Positions 24,901 through 34,402 are shown, counted from the first letter of the stretch. The stretch is 64,000 nucleotides of DNA from Neocallimastix lanati (nom. inval.) (GCA_016946835.1 JACVTC010000166.1:1-64000); one strand, 5' to 3'. A program made the numbers and translations. The notes: generated by a model not told the origin, from the sequence alone.

Positions 24901-25130
24901 TGCAATTGATAAAGTAATAGTAAATAAAATAAGCTATTTATATATATATATAGATATATATAATAATTAATTACGATGTAAATAATAGTATTATAAATTA
25001 TTAAAGAACAGAAAAAATAATATTAATTATTATTTAACTAATATATATTTATTTAATTTTTTTTTATATCTAATCTGTTATTTAAATATAAATTATTATT
25101 TGTCTAATACATATATATATATATTTTCAT
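6198..25130 (-). CDS. giant Cys-rich repeat protein, probable ScaA-type cellulosome scaffoldin (12 exons)
   Basis: Joining twelve minus-strand exons (25130-25111, 24933-24887, 24707-23976, 23886-22909, 22315-21485, 21224-20772, 20236-19856, 19501-18653, 18496-18053, 17787-17404, 17080-16193, 15952-6198) gives one open frame of 15,762 nt, about 5,253 residues. Every junction has GT and AG and no stop arises. The product has an N-terminal signal peptide, repeated ~280-residue modules (C.QTYGY, YYSI, LCL, SIF), then many shorter units of the form YYIN...LIKC....C. It ends in a hydrophobic segment with no cytoplasmic tail, as in a membrane- or GPI-anchored protein. Large scaffoldins of anaerobic fungi are known to have a signal peptide, very long Cys/Tyr repeats and a C-terminal anchor, and they hold dockerin-bearing plant-wall hydrolases. 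The assignment rests on that architecture recalled from knowledge of the family. An unrelated Cys-rich surface protein is the main alternative. Confidence 0.75.
16193..17080 (-). CDS. scaffoldin-like gene, exon 11
   Basis: 888 nt, one undivided module (NLALFRCENNDKICKQTYGY ... GVNLFVSNAKS ... CTCTREGICTNIEGYVK ... GKLCLGM). Phase 1 at both ends. Confidence 0.88.
17404..17787 (-). CDS. scaffoldin-like gene, exon 10 (second half of a module)
   Basis: 384 nt. Encodes HGVKLFDSNKLID and LYICKSEGVCTGAEGY. It is nearly alignable residue by residue with exon 7, so exons 6-7 and 9-10 are duplicates of one two-exon block. Confidence 0.87.
18053..18496 (-). CDS. scaffoldin-like gene, exon 9 (first half of a module)
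   Basis: 444 nt. Encodes the N-terminal half-module (NLALYYCIE ... LSCKKTTGYIKIN ... KLCLGSF) and ends at a GTAAGT donor within GTTGATA|GT. The hydrophobic run that an unspliced frame would read beyond 18053 is intron. Confidence 0.87.
18653..19501 (-). CDS. scaffoldin-like gene, exon 8
   Basis: 849 nt, one undivided module (LYFFNCNLNGTVKKCQQTYG ... VYSCEISGICSLEGGF ... GKLCIND). It extends upstream of the first Met-like codon to the acceptor TAG at 19502-19504. Confidence 0.86.
19856..20236 (-). CDS. scaffoldin-like gene, exon 7 (second half of a module)
   Basis: 381 nt from the TAG acceptor before 20236. It is open throughout and encodes GGVKLFQSNKLIS and LYICNTEGICLQAEGY. It is a close paralogue of exon 10. 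Confidence 0.87.
20772..21224 (-). CDS. scaffoldin-like gene, exon 6 (first half of a module)
   Basis: 453 nt, phase 1 at both ends. Encodes only the N-terminal half of a module (LALFSCQTTNKICKRTYGYIK ... NLCIKD). The second half is exon 7. Confidence 0.87.
21485..22315 (-). CDS. scaffoldin-like gene, exon 5
   Basis: 831 nt, one undivided module (LFNCDIEKEICRQTYGYIK ... VYLCNTSGICTQVDAF ... GKLCITG). The donor lies at either of two GT sites 3 nt apart (21484 or 21487). Both keep frame, so its end is uncertain by one codon. Confidence 0.85.
22909..23886 (-). CDS. scaffoldin-like gene, exon 4
   Basis: 978 nt, phase 1 at both ends. It starts with an extra half-unit (IYECKQGKCNKKYGHN) and then has a full two-part module (ILNCDNNSCKRTFGYFK ... 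LYYCNNNGICHSLKGYI ... KLCLGN). Confidence 0.88.
23976..24707 (-). CDS. scaffoldin-like gene, exon 3
   Basis: 732 nt, phase 1 at both ends. It is the most distinct exon: it begins with a small Cys-rich head (GLDNCENEITDNNC, then NCLQNGF) followed by one diverged module (MYVCSESGCVKTTGYIMIN ... LCNNNSIGKF ... VCLG). It is probably the mature N-terminus. Confidence 0.85.
24887..24933 (-). CDS. scaffoldin-like gene, exon 2 (signal peptide core)
   Basis: Encodes LFYLLLLYQLQYALA, a hydrophobic core followed by a favourable signal-peptidase site (ALA, then Ala-Gly). The donor is G|GTAAAT, leaving phase 1 like all later introns. Confidence 0.75.
25111..25130 (-). CDS. scaffoldin-like gene, exon 1 (start codon)
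   Basis: The frame of exon 2 has no upstream ATG. The ATG at 25130-25128 opens a 20-nt exon (MKIYIY plus two bases) ending at a GTATTA donor. Splicing to the AATAG acceptor before 24933 restores frame exactly and completes a 22-residue signal peptide. This is the only solution found, but it rests on a very short exon in AT-repeat sequence. Confidence 0.5.
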
Positions 25131-27705
25131 ATCTAATCTTTTATTTAAATAATTATTTTTATTCATTTATTTTAAGTTATAATATTTATTTAAATAATTA
25201 ATGATTTATCCATATATATTATTTATTATATTTATTTATTTCTAATATATTTATACATTTAAATTATATATTGAATTTATTAAAGTTGTATTTATTTGAT
25301 CATTAATTTTTTATATTTATATTTATTAAATTATTTTTAATTAGTTCATATATATTATTTAAAATTTTTTATTTTTACTATTATTTATATTTATATATAA
25401 GAATTTTAATTAAAATTATAATTTTAATTTTATCAAACTTCTATTTATTTATTGATTTATTTATTTATTGATTTATTTATTTATTATTTTATTTATTAAA
25501 TTCCTATTTATTTGTTCATTTATTAATTATCTAATAATTTTATTAAAATTATATTATTATTCATTTATATTATTTATTAAATTTATTTAAATTATATTTG
25601 TTTAAGCATTTATATTATTATTTTTTGTTAATTATAATTACTTTTCATATATATAGCTATTATTTATTCTTAATTTTATTATTCATCCACCATTATTCAT
25701 TTCAATTAAATATCTATTCTTTTTTAATTCATTTTTATTTTAAATCTTACTAATTTTAAAATTTTTTATTAAACTTTAATTTATCAAAACGAAATATAGA
25801 ATAAAATACTATTAATATATAATTATAAAATAATAAATATATCTCTTTTTTTTTTTATTTTATTTGCTTCATACCAGAAATAAAAATTAATTAATAATAA
25901 AAACGAATTTTTTCATAGAAGTACTTATAATTAAATTTTTAATGATTTATTTTTTTTTTTTAAATTATTTTTCATACCAGAAATATTTCCAACCCAACAT
26001 TTTATTAATCTTTAACGTTTTTAGGTTGGAAATGCTTTCTCAAGTTTACTAAAAGACTGTATTTTTTTTTTTTGAAATAAATATAATTATAAATGTTTAT
26101 TAATTTTTTTTTTTTACTTTATTCTTTTAGGTTTATTTCGTTTTTGACTATTTTGACTAATATCAAAAAATATAAAATAAAAATTATAATAATTGACTTA
26201 ATAGATTTATTATTTAATTATACAATAAAAAAAATCAAAAAAAACCCAAAAAAAATAAAAATCTCCTTCTTTTTTCCTTATGCGTTAGGGGCGATGGCAT
26301 CATATTTTGAACATTTATATTTCGGAAATTTTTTTTTATTTCAATTCCTATTCCTTCCTCCTTCCTAGTATGAAAAGATTAGGAATAATAAATAGAAACT
26401 CCGTCCTAGTACTATGATTTTTTTTCTTTTTAAATTTAAAAAGATAAAAAATTTGGAGAATTTAAATTAACATTAAAAAAAGGAAAATCAATGTTCAATT
26501 TTATGAAATAGTATTTTTATAATTTTCATAGGACATCGGGTTAGACTATTATAAAATCTAAAAGGAATGAAAGAAAAGGTAATTCAAAAAATGATTAATT
26601 AAAATAAAGAAGCTCTAAAATTTTTACACCATTTTTATAGTTTTTATTTTATTATTATAAAAATAGATGAAAAATAAGGCCTTTATAAATCTATGATTTA
26701 AATGAAAAAAAAAAATTATTACAAAAAGTTAAAAAATAATATATATATATAAAAACAAAAAAAATAATTATAAAAAAATAATAAAAGTAATAATCATATA
26801 AAAAAAAAAAAAAAAAAAAAAACTTTAACTCTTCTTTTTTAAATATGTAATAATGTATAAAAAAATTTTATATTAAAATGGTATCTTTTTAGAGTGATCT
26901 TTTAAATTTGCACATCTCTTTTTTATTTATAAATTTACAAAATAATTATTTTATATATATAATTAAAAATTTTTAAAAATAGTAATATTTTTTATATTAA
27001 TTAATATCTATTATTAAGTCTTTTAAATATTATAAATTATTTCTTAAGAATTTAAAACTTTTGAATAAAATGTATATAACTTCAACAAAATAAATATCAT
27101 TAGGTATCTTATTCATCATAGGCTTTATATAATCTGTTTTTTATTTTTATTATTTTTATTATTATATTAATTTTTATTTTTATTCTTATTTTTTTTATTA
27201 TATTAATTTTTATTTTTATTCTTATTTTTTTTTATTATATTAATTTTTATTTTTATTCTTATTTTTATTTTTATTTTTTTATTTTTATTTTTATTTTTAT
27301 TTTTATTTTTATTTTTATTTTTATTTTTATTTTTTTATTTATTATTTAATTTGTACCTTATATAATTTTCAAAGAATTTTTATTTTTTATTCTTAATTTT
27401 TTCCTTATTTTAATTTTATTTTTTATTTCTTCTTTTTATTTTTCATTTTCTAATTCTTTGTTTCTCACTATATTGTATTCTTTAATTTAATCTTTAATTT
27501 AATAATTTATTTTCAATATTATTTTTATTCTTCTTTACTTTTTATTCTTTATTTTTTTTATTTATTTCTTTACTCTTTATATTTTTGATATACTTTCTTC
27601 GTATTTTTTAATTTATTATAATTTATTTTATATTTAACGGTTTATATTTTCAATACTTTTTAATTTTGATATTCTTTTTTATTTTATTTTTATTTTATTA
27701 TTTTA

Positions 27706-27737
<32 letters not shown>

Positions 27738-27954
27738 ATTTTTTATTTCTTATTATTTTATGAAATTTTTTTATTATTTATTCTATATTTCTTATACTTT
27801 TTTTTCTTACTTTATATTTTATCTTTTGTTTTCTTTATTTTTTTTTTTTTTATAATTCTATTCATATGAATTACATTTTAATTATTAATATTTATTATTT
27901 TTTAATAATATTTATTATTTAATAATTTCATATAACTTAATTATTTATTAATTA
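25131..27954. other. AT-rich region upstream of the scaffoldin-like gene
   Basis: No credible gene. It presumably contains the promoter of the minus-strand gene. Visible structure: a perfect 10-bp inverted repeat at 25985-25994/26024-26033, a repeated CATACCAGAAATA (25870-25882 and 25973-25985), and about three tandem ~40-nt TTTTATTCTTATTTTTTTTATTA units at 27165-27265 running into (TTTTTA)n up to about 27340. Apparent Phe/Leu-rich frames here are read out of T-runs. Confidence 0.6.
27165..27340. repeat. T-rich tandem repeat and (TTTTTA)n microsatellite
   Basis: Repeating ATTATATTAATTTTTATT blocks give way to uninterrupted TTTTTA hexamers. This is a simple repeat without coding content. Confidence 0.8.
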
Positions 27955-28192
27955 TGTTAGAATATAAAAAATAAATACTTAATAATGACTTTAATATATT
28001 TTACCCAATCAGAATATTATTATATTTAAATAAAATTATAAAAGAAATAAAATGTAACCTTGTTAAAAATATATACACTTTTGTAATTATAAAAAAATAA
28101 AGATAAATAAAATTAAATATTAAGTATTATATATAAAATGTTATTCTAAAAATATATCTAATTTTCTCAATATTTGTTTTTGGTGTTTAATA
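27955..28192 (+). repeat. 5' LTR of copia A2
   Basis: 238 nt, TGTTAGAATAT to GTTTAATA. As the 5' LTR it should carry the element's promoter. No TATA box can be singled out in this AT-rich sequence. Confidence 0.95.
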
Positions 28193-28222
28193 GATTAAGA
28201 GTCTCAGTCTACAACTGAGCTT
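28193..28222 (+). promoter_or_regulatory. primer-binding site complementary to tRNA-Lys(CUU) 5' half
   Basis: The first bases after the LTR are GATTAAGAGTCTCA. Their complement, TGAGACTCTTAATC, is the anticodon arm of a eukaryotic tRNA-Lys with anticodon CTT. The following bases complement an AAGCTCAGTTG D-arm-like segment with a short gap. A primer pairing here would end around tRNA position 39-40, in the 3' side of the anticodon arm, as for the half-tRNA primer of Drosophila copia (which uses initiator Met). Confidence 0.78.
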
Positions 28223-28446
28223 AACCATAAGTTAAGTTATAATTTACATAATTAATATATAAATATATTCATTTTATAAATAAATTGAACTAACGCTTTC
28301 TTATTTTTAATATTAAAAATCATTTTTATATTTATCAATAATAACATCTAATTTTGAATTATCAAAGAAATAATTTAATTAATTATGAATCTACATAATT
28401 AACTTTGTTATCTTCATAATAATTAAATCAAAATATATTATCAAAA

Positions 28447-28453
<7 letters not shown>

Positions 28454-28497
<44 letters not shown>
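28454..28497 (+). repeat. 44-nt poly-A tract in A2 leader
   Basis: An uninterrupted A44 in the 5' leader. Further A-runs lie at about 28686-28708 and 28946-28969, flanking the hairpin array. Confidence 0.9.
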
Positions 28498-28499
<2 letters not shown>

Positions 28500-28585
28500 A
28501 ATAAATAAATAAATTAATGAGGGATTAATACAATTTAATAATATCACTATTTATTCATTGTATATAAAAATATACGTATATATTA

Positions 28586-28925
28586 TAGTCAGTCAAATTA
28601 TAATTCGAACTGAAAAAAATAATATAGTCAGTCAATTATAATTTGAACTGAAAATTAGTATTATCAATAAAATTTTATATTGAAATAAAAAAAAAAAAAA
28701 AAAAAAAATTAATAATAAAATAAAATAATAAAATAGTCAGTCAATTATAATTTGAACTGAAAATCATATGGTCAGTCAAATTATTAATTTGAACTGTAAA
28801 AATAGTATAGTCAGTCAAATAATTAATTTGAACTGAAAATCATATGGTCAGTCAAATAATTAATTTGAACTGAAAATCATATGGTCAGTCAAATAATTAA
28901 TTTGAACTGAAAATATTATTGTCAA
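28586..28925 (+). repeat. family-A leader array: seven imperfect hairpin units
   Basis: Seven copies of a ~28-nt unit, consensus GTCAGTCAAATAATTA followed by ATTTGAACTGAAAAT, start near 28588, 28628, 28737, 28771, 28810, 28847 and 28883. Each unit is nearly self-complementary (CAGTCAAAT against ATTTGAACTG) and can fold into a short stem-loop. The last five are regularly spaced at 34-39 nt. Confidence 0.85.
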
Positions 28926-28937
28926 TTATTAACAATA

Positions 28938-28973
<36 letters not shown>

Positions 28974-29442
28974 TATTTCCAATATTAATAAATGTAAATC
29001 AAATATAAATACCTTTTTCAAACATAAAAAACCAATAATATAAATGTTTAATTAAATTAATTTCAAATAGCATAATGAAAAATATTACATTAAAAAATAA
29101 GATAAAAATAGAAACCAATCATAATTCTGAATTATATTATTTTATAATTTTTTATTAAGTAATAAATATAACTTAACCAATTATCAAAAAATATATATTA
29201 TTAAAGTTCATTATAAATTATCAAGGAAATATTAAACAATATATATTTCAATTTACATTTGTTTAATGAAAATAGAATAAGGTTTTAATCAATATATTGA
29301 ATATGTATAAATAAACAATCCAGACATACAACATATCCCTCATCAATTATTCTTTAAAATTTTAAAAAAAAAAAAAAAATATTCGCATAATATAAAATAT
29401 TAATAAATTATTAAAAAATAAATTAATTTAAAATTCTCCACA

Positions 29443-32400
29443 ATGGCTAACACAAGAAGAAACAATAGAAATGAAGTAATTACCATTGAAGAACCCATTG
29501 ACATCAGGCCAACAATTAAATTTAACTACTCTGAAAATTTTAACAGAGTAGTTGAATTAAATACTGAAAACTATAATAGATGGAGAACCAAAATCCTTCA
29601 TCTATTATCAATTAACAACCTAGTTGGCTATATCACCAAAGAAAAAGTTAAGAAATTAAGGAAGAGAGATATACAAGATGACCTATCTAAGTATATCGAA
29701 GATGAATTTGATGACACATTGGTGTATGACAAAAGCACCAATGTAGTTGATATCAATAACGATATCACAACAAAATGGATCGTCCTAAACAGTATTGGAG
29801 AAAAAACACAAGACATTGTGCAAGGATCAAATAAAACCGCCTTTGAATTGTGGAAGATTCTAAAAAGATCTTTTACCAAAAACATCAACACGCGTAAATT
29901 AGAACTTAAAACCAAACTCGATAATTTGAAGTATAACCCAGAAGTGGACATTAATATATTTATTGCTGAACTACAGAACACACTTGATGAACTCGAGAAA
30001 ATAGATAATGACATTGAATCAAGTGTTAAAGTAGGCATCCTTAACAGAAGCCTCCCAGAAGAACTCCGTTGGATTAATGTGTTTCAATTTAAAAATGATT
30101 GGAATAAATGCAGTGAATATGTTAAGGATGTATTGCCTGAAATAATCTCTTCAAACCTAAAAGAATCCTTAACAAATAATCAAAATAATAAAAATATATT
30201 TTCAATAGAAAATAATACTAACATTAATACAAATAAGAAAAAACTTACTAAAATAAAAACATCTACTAAAAAGACCAAAAATGGTAGATGTAATTATTGT
30301 GGTAAATGGGGCCATTTCTTTTATGACTGTAAAATTAGAAGAGATGATAAAAATAATAACAAAAGAAGAAAAATTTTCAAAAGAAGAAGAAATAATTTTA
30401 AAAGAAAATTTAATAAACGTAGAAATTATGCAAATTTCATGGGAAAAGAAAGGTACGATACAAGCTATGCCGATGCTTTTACCAAGGATTACAATTCTCA
30501 AGAAAACCTTGATATTAATTTTGCCGAAGTAAATAAACAAAACGAAGATAATAAACAAAAAGAAATGATGTGTTGGATATTGGACTCCGGTGCATCAATA
30601 AATATTACTGGTCATTTAAATAAATTACATAATATTCAAAAGTGCAATGACAAGGTTTATTTAGCTAATAATCAAGTTATATCAACACAATTTAAAGGAG
30701 ATCTCATAGGATACATTAATAATCACAAAATAATCATTAAGAATGTTTATTACTCACCAAAAATAAATAAAAATTTATTATCAATTGGAAATCTAACACA
30801 ACAAGGATACAAAATAATTTTCAATAATACTAATAATAAATCATATGCACTAATTTATGACGAACACAATCAAAGAATATTATCAATTAAATCGAACCAA
30901 TCTAATACATTTAAATTTTGGATTTCAACTCAACCATTAAATTTTCAAAACAACCAACATAATAATAATTTGGTTGAAATCAATTATACACATTTAAAAT
31001 CAATTGATAAACTAAATTTATGGCATCGTCGTTTTGCCCATTTTAATATCAATAGTATCAAAAATAAAATTTTAAAAATCAACGTAAACTCAAAGTGCCC
31101 TATTTGTAGTTATTCAAAACTTAAAAATAAGCCCTTCAAATCATCACATAATAGAGCCAAAAATATATTTCAACTCATACACATGGATCTTATTGGTCCA
31201 ATACAAAACTCTATCTATGACAATAAATATATCTTAACCATTTTGGATGACCATTCAAGATTTGGGTGGACTCTCTTTATGAAGAGTAAATCAGAAACTT
31301 TTTATCACTTCCTTAATTGGTTTAATAAAATAAAAAATCAATTTAACAAAAGAATTCTATATATCCGTACAGATAATGGTACCGAATTTAACAACAAAAA
31401 TTTCAAACAATTTTGCATTGACTTTGGAATACAACATCAATTTACTGTTCCCTACCACCCACAACAAAATGGTAGGATTGAACGATTCAACGGCACTATA
31501 ATCAATTCTGCAAAGTCAATGTTAAATGACGCAAAACTTAGCTTACAATTTTGGGAAGACGCCGTCTCTACTTCGAACTACATTCATAATCGAATCCCTC
31601 ATAAAGGGATAAATAATAAAATTCCATATGAACTTTTAACCAATAACAAAGTTGATTATTCAAACATACGTGTCTTCGGATGTAAAGTTTTTTATTACGT
31701 TCCAAAACTATTCCGTACCAAATTTCAAAATAACTCATCTCCTGGCATATTCTTGGGGTATGTTGATAATCCCACAGCATACAAAATTCTTGATATAACA
31801 AATAATAAAATTATAATTTCACGAAATGTTGAATTCTTTGAATTTACACCAGGAAATTCACATTTATCTCATTGCGATAATGACATCTCAAATTTTATTC
31901 CCAATAATATAATAAGGAGGAATGATAATACCTACTTTTATGATAACACGTATGATATAAACCATGGCAAAGACTTTAATAATACTAACAATAATAATCC
32001 GTATTATCAATATAATAACAATAACTCAAATAATATTCAAATATTAGACAATAATACTCAAATAAATGAAAATAATATACCAAGTAAAAACATTCAAATA
32101 AAAAATAAAAGAACATATAACAAAAGAAGAAACAACAATAATAACAACACCAAAAATATTAATAATAATCAAAACAAAGATTATAATAATAATATAGAAT
32201 CTCAAGATAATAACATTAACAACAACGACAATAATAATAACAATAACACAAGTAACAATAAAATTAATAACAACGATAACACAAACAGCAACAACAACAC
32301 TACCAACAGCAATAATAACAAAATAAATAATAATATTAATGAAAACGACAATATGATCACTGTCAGTAATAAAAACAATCATAATAATTCAAATATAGAC

Positions 32401-34110
32401 AGATATAATTCAAACAATAATAACGATAACAACAATGAACAACGAATCATTAATAACTTAACGAATAACAAATTATTTAACATAGAATCTTCCATACATT
32501 TAGGAAAAAGAAATAGAAATGAAAACTTCATATTAAATTCAAATAACAAAAAACAAAAATCATTAAAAGAATTACGCGAACCAAATAATTATGATGATAT
32601 CTTTAATTTAAATGATAAAAATGAATGGTTAAAATCAGTCGATAATGAACTCGACAATATGAGAAATCTAAAAGTATATGAAACAATTGATAAAATACCT
32701 AAGAACGCAAACTTAATATCATCAAGATGGATTTTCAAATTCAAACGAAACTCAAATGGAGAAATAATCAAAAGAAAATCAAGATTAGTAGCAAAGGGAT
32801 TTACGCAAGAATACGGCATAGATTATAAAGAAACCTTTGCACCTACCTTAAAACAGGATTCAATAAGAATCTTTACAGCAATTGCCACTCAGAACAATTT
32901 TGAAATAAACCAAATAGATATAACTGCCGCCTATTTAAATGCTGAATTAAATGAAGATTTGTATATGAAACCTCCTAAAGGACATGAAGATTACAATAAG
33001 AAATTTTGGAAATTGAAGAAGGCAATATATGGACTGAAACAAAGTGGTGCCAAGTGGAATGATAAATTAAACGGCTATCTAATAAAAATTGGATATAAAA
33101 GACTTATAAGTGAACCTTGTCTGTACGTTAAATTTAATAAAGGAAAACTTTTAAGTATGTTAGCTATATATGTGGATGATATTCTAATATCAGGATCAAA
33201 GAAAACAATAGAAAGTGTAAAATTATTAATTGAGAAAAAGTTCAAAATGAAAGATATAGGTAATGTTGATTATATTATTGGAATAAAATTTATAAAACAT
33301 AAAAATGGTTACTTTTTACATCAACACAGATATATAGATGAATTACTTTCTAAGTTTAATATGAAAAATTGTACACCTCTTAGAATTATGACTCCAATTG
33401 AAAATGAAGATCTTAGGAAGGTAAAAGTAGATGAAACAAAATATAGAAGCATAATAGGAAATTTATTATATCTCAGTATATGTACAAGACCCGACATTAT
33501 CTTCTCAGTATCAAAAGCAGCTAGAAGGGCAAAGGAACCAAATATGGAAGACTGGAATAACGTAATGAGAATATTAAGATATTTAAAAGGAACTAAAAAA
33601 TATGGAATAAATTTCACAAATAATCCGAATGTTAAAGCGTATGTCGATTCGGATTACGGAGGTGACTTGGAAACTAGACGTTCAACAACAGGATTCTTAA
33701 TAACACTTGGCGGTGCACCAACAAGCTGGTGTTCAAAGTTACAAAAATCAATATCGACTTCAACAGCCGAGTCCGAATATTACAGTCTTAGTGAATGCGG
33801 TAAACAATGTATATGGTACTTAAATTTATTCGAAGAATTGAACTTAAATATTAAAAATATTGAAGTAAATGTTGACAATAAAGCAGCTATTTATAACGCT
33901 ACAAATCAAACTATCAACCCAAAAACTAAACATGTAGACATTAGGGTCCATTACATAAGAGAAATAGTCAAAGAAAATAAAATCTATCTTAAATATATAA
34001 AATCTGAAAACAATCTCGCTGATGGGTTTACGAAGTATTTAAATGGGACATTAATGGATAAATTTAGAAATTCCTTATTAACAAAATTTGATGATTTATA
34101 TTTTATTTGA
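29443..34110 (+). CDS. copia A2 Gag-Pol polyprotein
   Basis: 1,555 residues in one frame without frameshift or stop between gag and pol. Domains: Gag (about 25-245), CCHC zinc knuckle CNYCGKWGHFFYDC (283-296), an Arg/Lys-rich stretch, and retropepsin WILDSGASINIT (about 378-389). Next come the GAG-pre-integrase finger (LWHRRFAHFN, about 525) and integrase with catalytic Asp in IHMDLIGP, Asp in RTDNGTEF (about 642) and Glu in NGRIERF. An Asn-rich linker (about 840-1010) leads to RT with YVDDIL (about 1243) and RNase H (YVDSDYGG about 1400, STAESEYYSL, DIRVHYIRE). The start ATG sits after TTCTCCACA and matches the N-terminus of element B (FNYSENFN). All catalytic residues are present, so it should be functional. 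Confidence 0.96.
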   Translation: MANTRRNNRNEVITIEEPIDIRPTIKFNYSENFNRVVELNTENYNRWRTKILHLLSINNLVGYITKEKVKKLRKRDIQDDLSKYIEDEFDDTLVYDKSTNVVDINNDITTKWIVLNSIGEKTQDIVQGSNKTAFELWKILKRSFTKNINTRKLELKTKLDNLKYNPEVDINIFIAELQNTLDELEKIDNDIESSVKVGILNRSLPEELRWINVFQFKNDWNKCSEYVKDVLPEIISSNLKESLTNNQNNKNIFSIENNTNINTNKKKLTKIKTSTKKTKNGRCNYCGKWGHFFYDCKIRRDDKNNNKRRKIFKRRRNNFKRKFNKRRNYANFMGKERYDTSYADAFTKDYNSQENLDINFAEVNKQNEDNKQKEMMCWILDSGASINITGHLNKLHNIQKCNDKVYLANNQVISTQFKGDLIGYINNHKIIIKNVYYSPKINKNLLSIGNLTQQGYKIIFNNTNNKSYALIYDEHNQRILSIKSNQSNTFKFWISTQPLNFQNNQHNNNLVEINYTHLKSIDKLNLWHRRFAHFNINSIKNKILKINVNSKCPICSYSKLKNKPFKSSHNRAKNIFQLIHMDLIGPIQNSIYDNKYILTILDDHSRFGWTLFMKSKSETFYHFLNWFNKIKNQFNKRILYIRTDNGTEFNNKNFKQFCIDFGIQHQFTVPYHPQQNGRIERFNGTIINSAKSMLNDAKLSLQFWEDAVSTSNYIHNRIPHKGINNKIPYELLTNNKVDYSNIRVFGCKVFYYVPKLFRTKFQNNSSPGIFLGYVDNPTAYKILDITNNKIIISRNVEFFEFTPGNSHLSHCDNDISNFIPNNIIRRNDNTYFYDNTYDINHGKDFNNTNNNNPYYQYNNNNSNNIQILDNNTQINENNIPSKNIQIKNKRTYNKRRNNNNNNTKNINNNQNKDYNNNIESQDNNINNNDNNNNNNTSNNKINNNDNTNSNNNTTNSNNNKINNNINENDNMITVSNKNNHNNSNIDRYNSNNNNDNNNEQRIINNLTNNKLFNIESSIHLGKRNRNENFILNSNNKKQKSLKELREPNNYDDIFNLNDKNEWLKSVDNELDNMRNLKVYETIDKIPKNANLISSRWIFKFKRNSNGEIIKRKSRLVAKGFTQEYGIDYKETFAPTLKQDSIRIFTAIATQNNFEINQIDITAAYLNAELNEDLYMKPPKGHEDYNKKFWKLKKAIYGLKQSGAKWNDKLNGYLIKIGYKRLISEPCLYVKFNKGKLLSMLAIYVDDILISGSKKTIESVKLLIEKKFKMKDIGNVDYIIGIKFIKHKNGYFLHQHRYIDELLSKFNMKNCTPLRIMTPIENEDLRKVKVDETKYRSIIGNLLYLSICTRPDIIFSVSKAARRAKEPNMEDWNNVMRILRYLKGTKKYGINFTNNPNVKAYVDSDYGGDLETRRSTTGFLITLGGAPTSWCSKLQKSISTSTAESEYYSLSECGKQCIWYLNLFEELNLNIKNIEVNVDNKAAIYNATNQTINPKTKHVDIRVHYIREIVKENKIYLKYIKSENNLADGFTKYLNGTLMDKFRNSLLTKFDDLYFI

Positions 34111-34126
34111 AATAATATAAATTAAA

Positions 34127-34163
34127 AATATGACATTTTAGGAAAGTCATATTTTAGGAGGAA
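34127..34163 (+). promoter_or_regulatory. hairpin plus polypurine tract before 3' LTR of A2
   Basis: AATATGAC (34127-34134) pairs perfectly with GTCATATT (34146-34153), followed by AGGAGGAA next to the LTR. It is identical in arrangement to A1. Confidence 0.75.
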
Positions 34164-34402
34164 TGTTAGAATATAAAAAAATAAATACTTAATAATGACT
34201 TTAATATATTTTACCCAATCAGAATATTATTATATTTAAATAAAATTATAAAAGAAATAAAATGTAACCTTGTTAAAAATATATACACTTTTGTAATTAT
34301 AAAAAAATAAAGATAAATAAAATTAAATATTAAGTATTATATATAAAATGTTATTCTAAAAATATATCTAATTTTCTCAATATTTGTTTTTGGTGTTTAA
34401 TA
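34164..34402 (+). repeat. 3' LTR of copia A2
   Basis: 239 nt, identical to the 5' LTR by eye apart from one extra A near its start. It ends GTTTAATA before the AATTA duplication. Confidence 0.95.

Noticed and set aside
26093-27869. Phe/Leu-rich open frames on the plus strand (26093-26368, 27666-27869)
   Set aside because: They are translations of T-runs and TTTTA repeats with no domain, no splice context and no sequence complexity.
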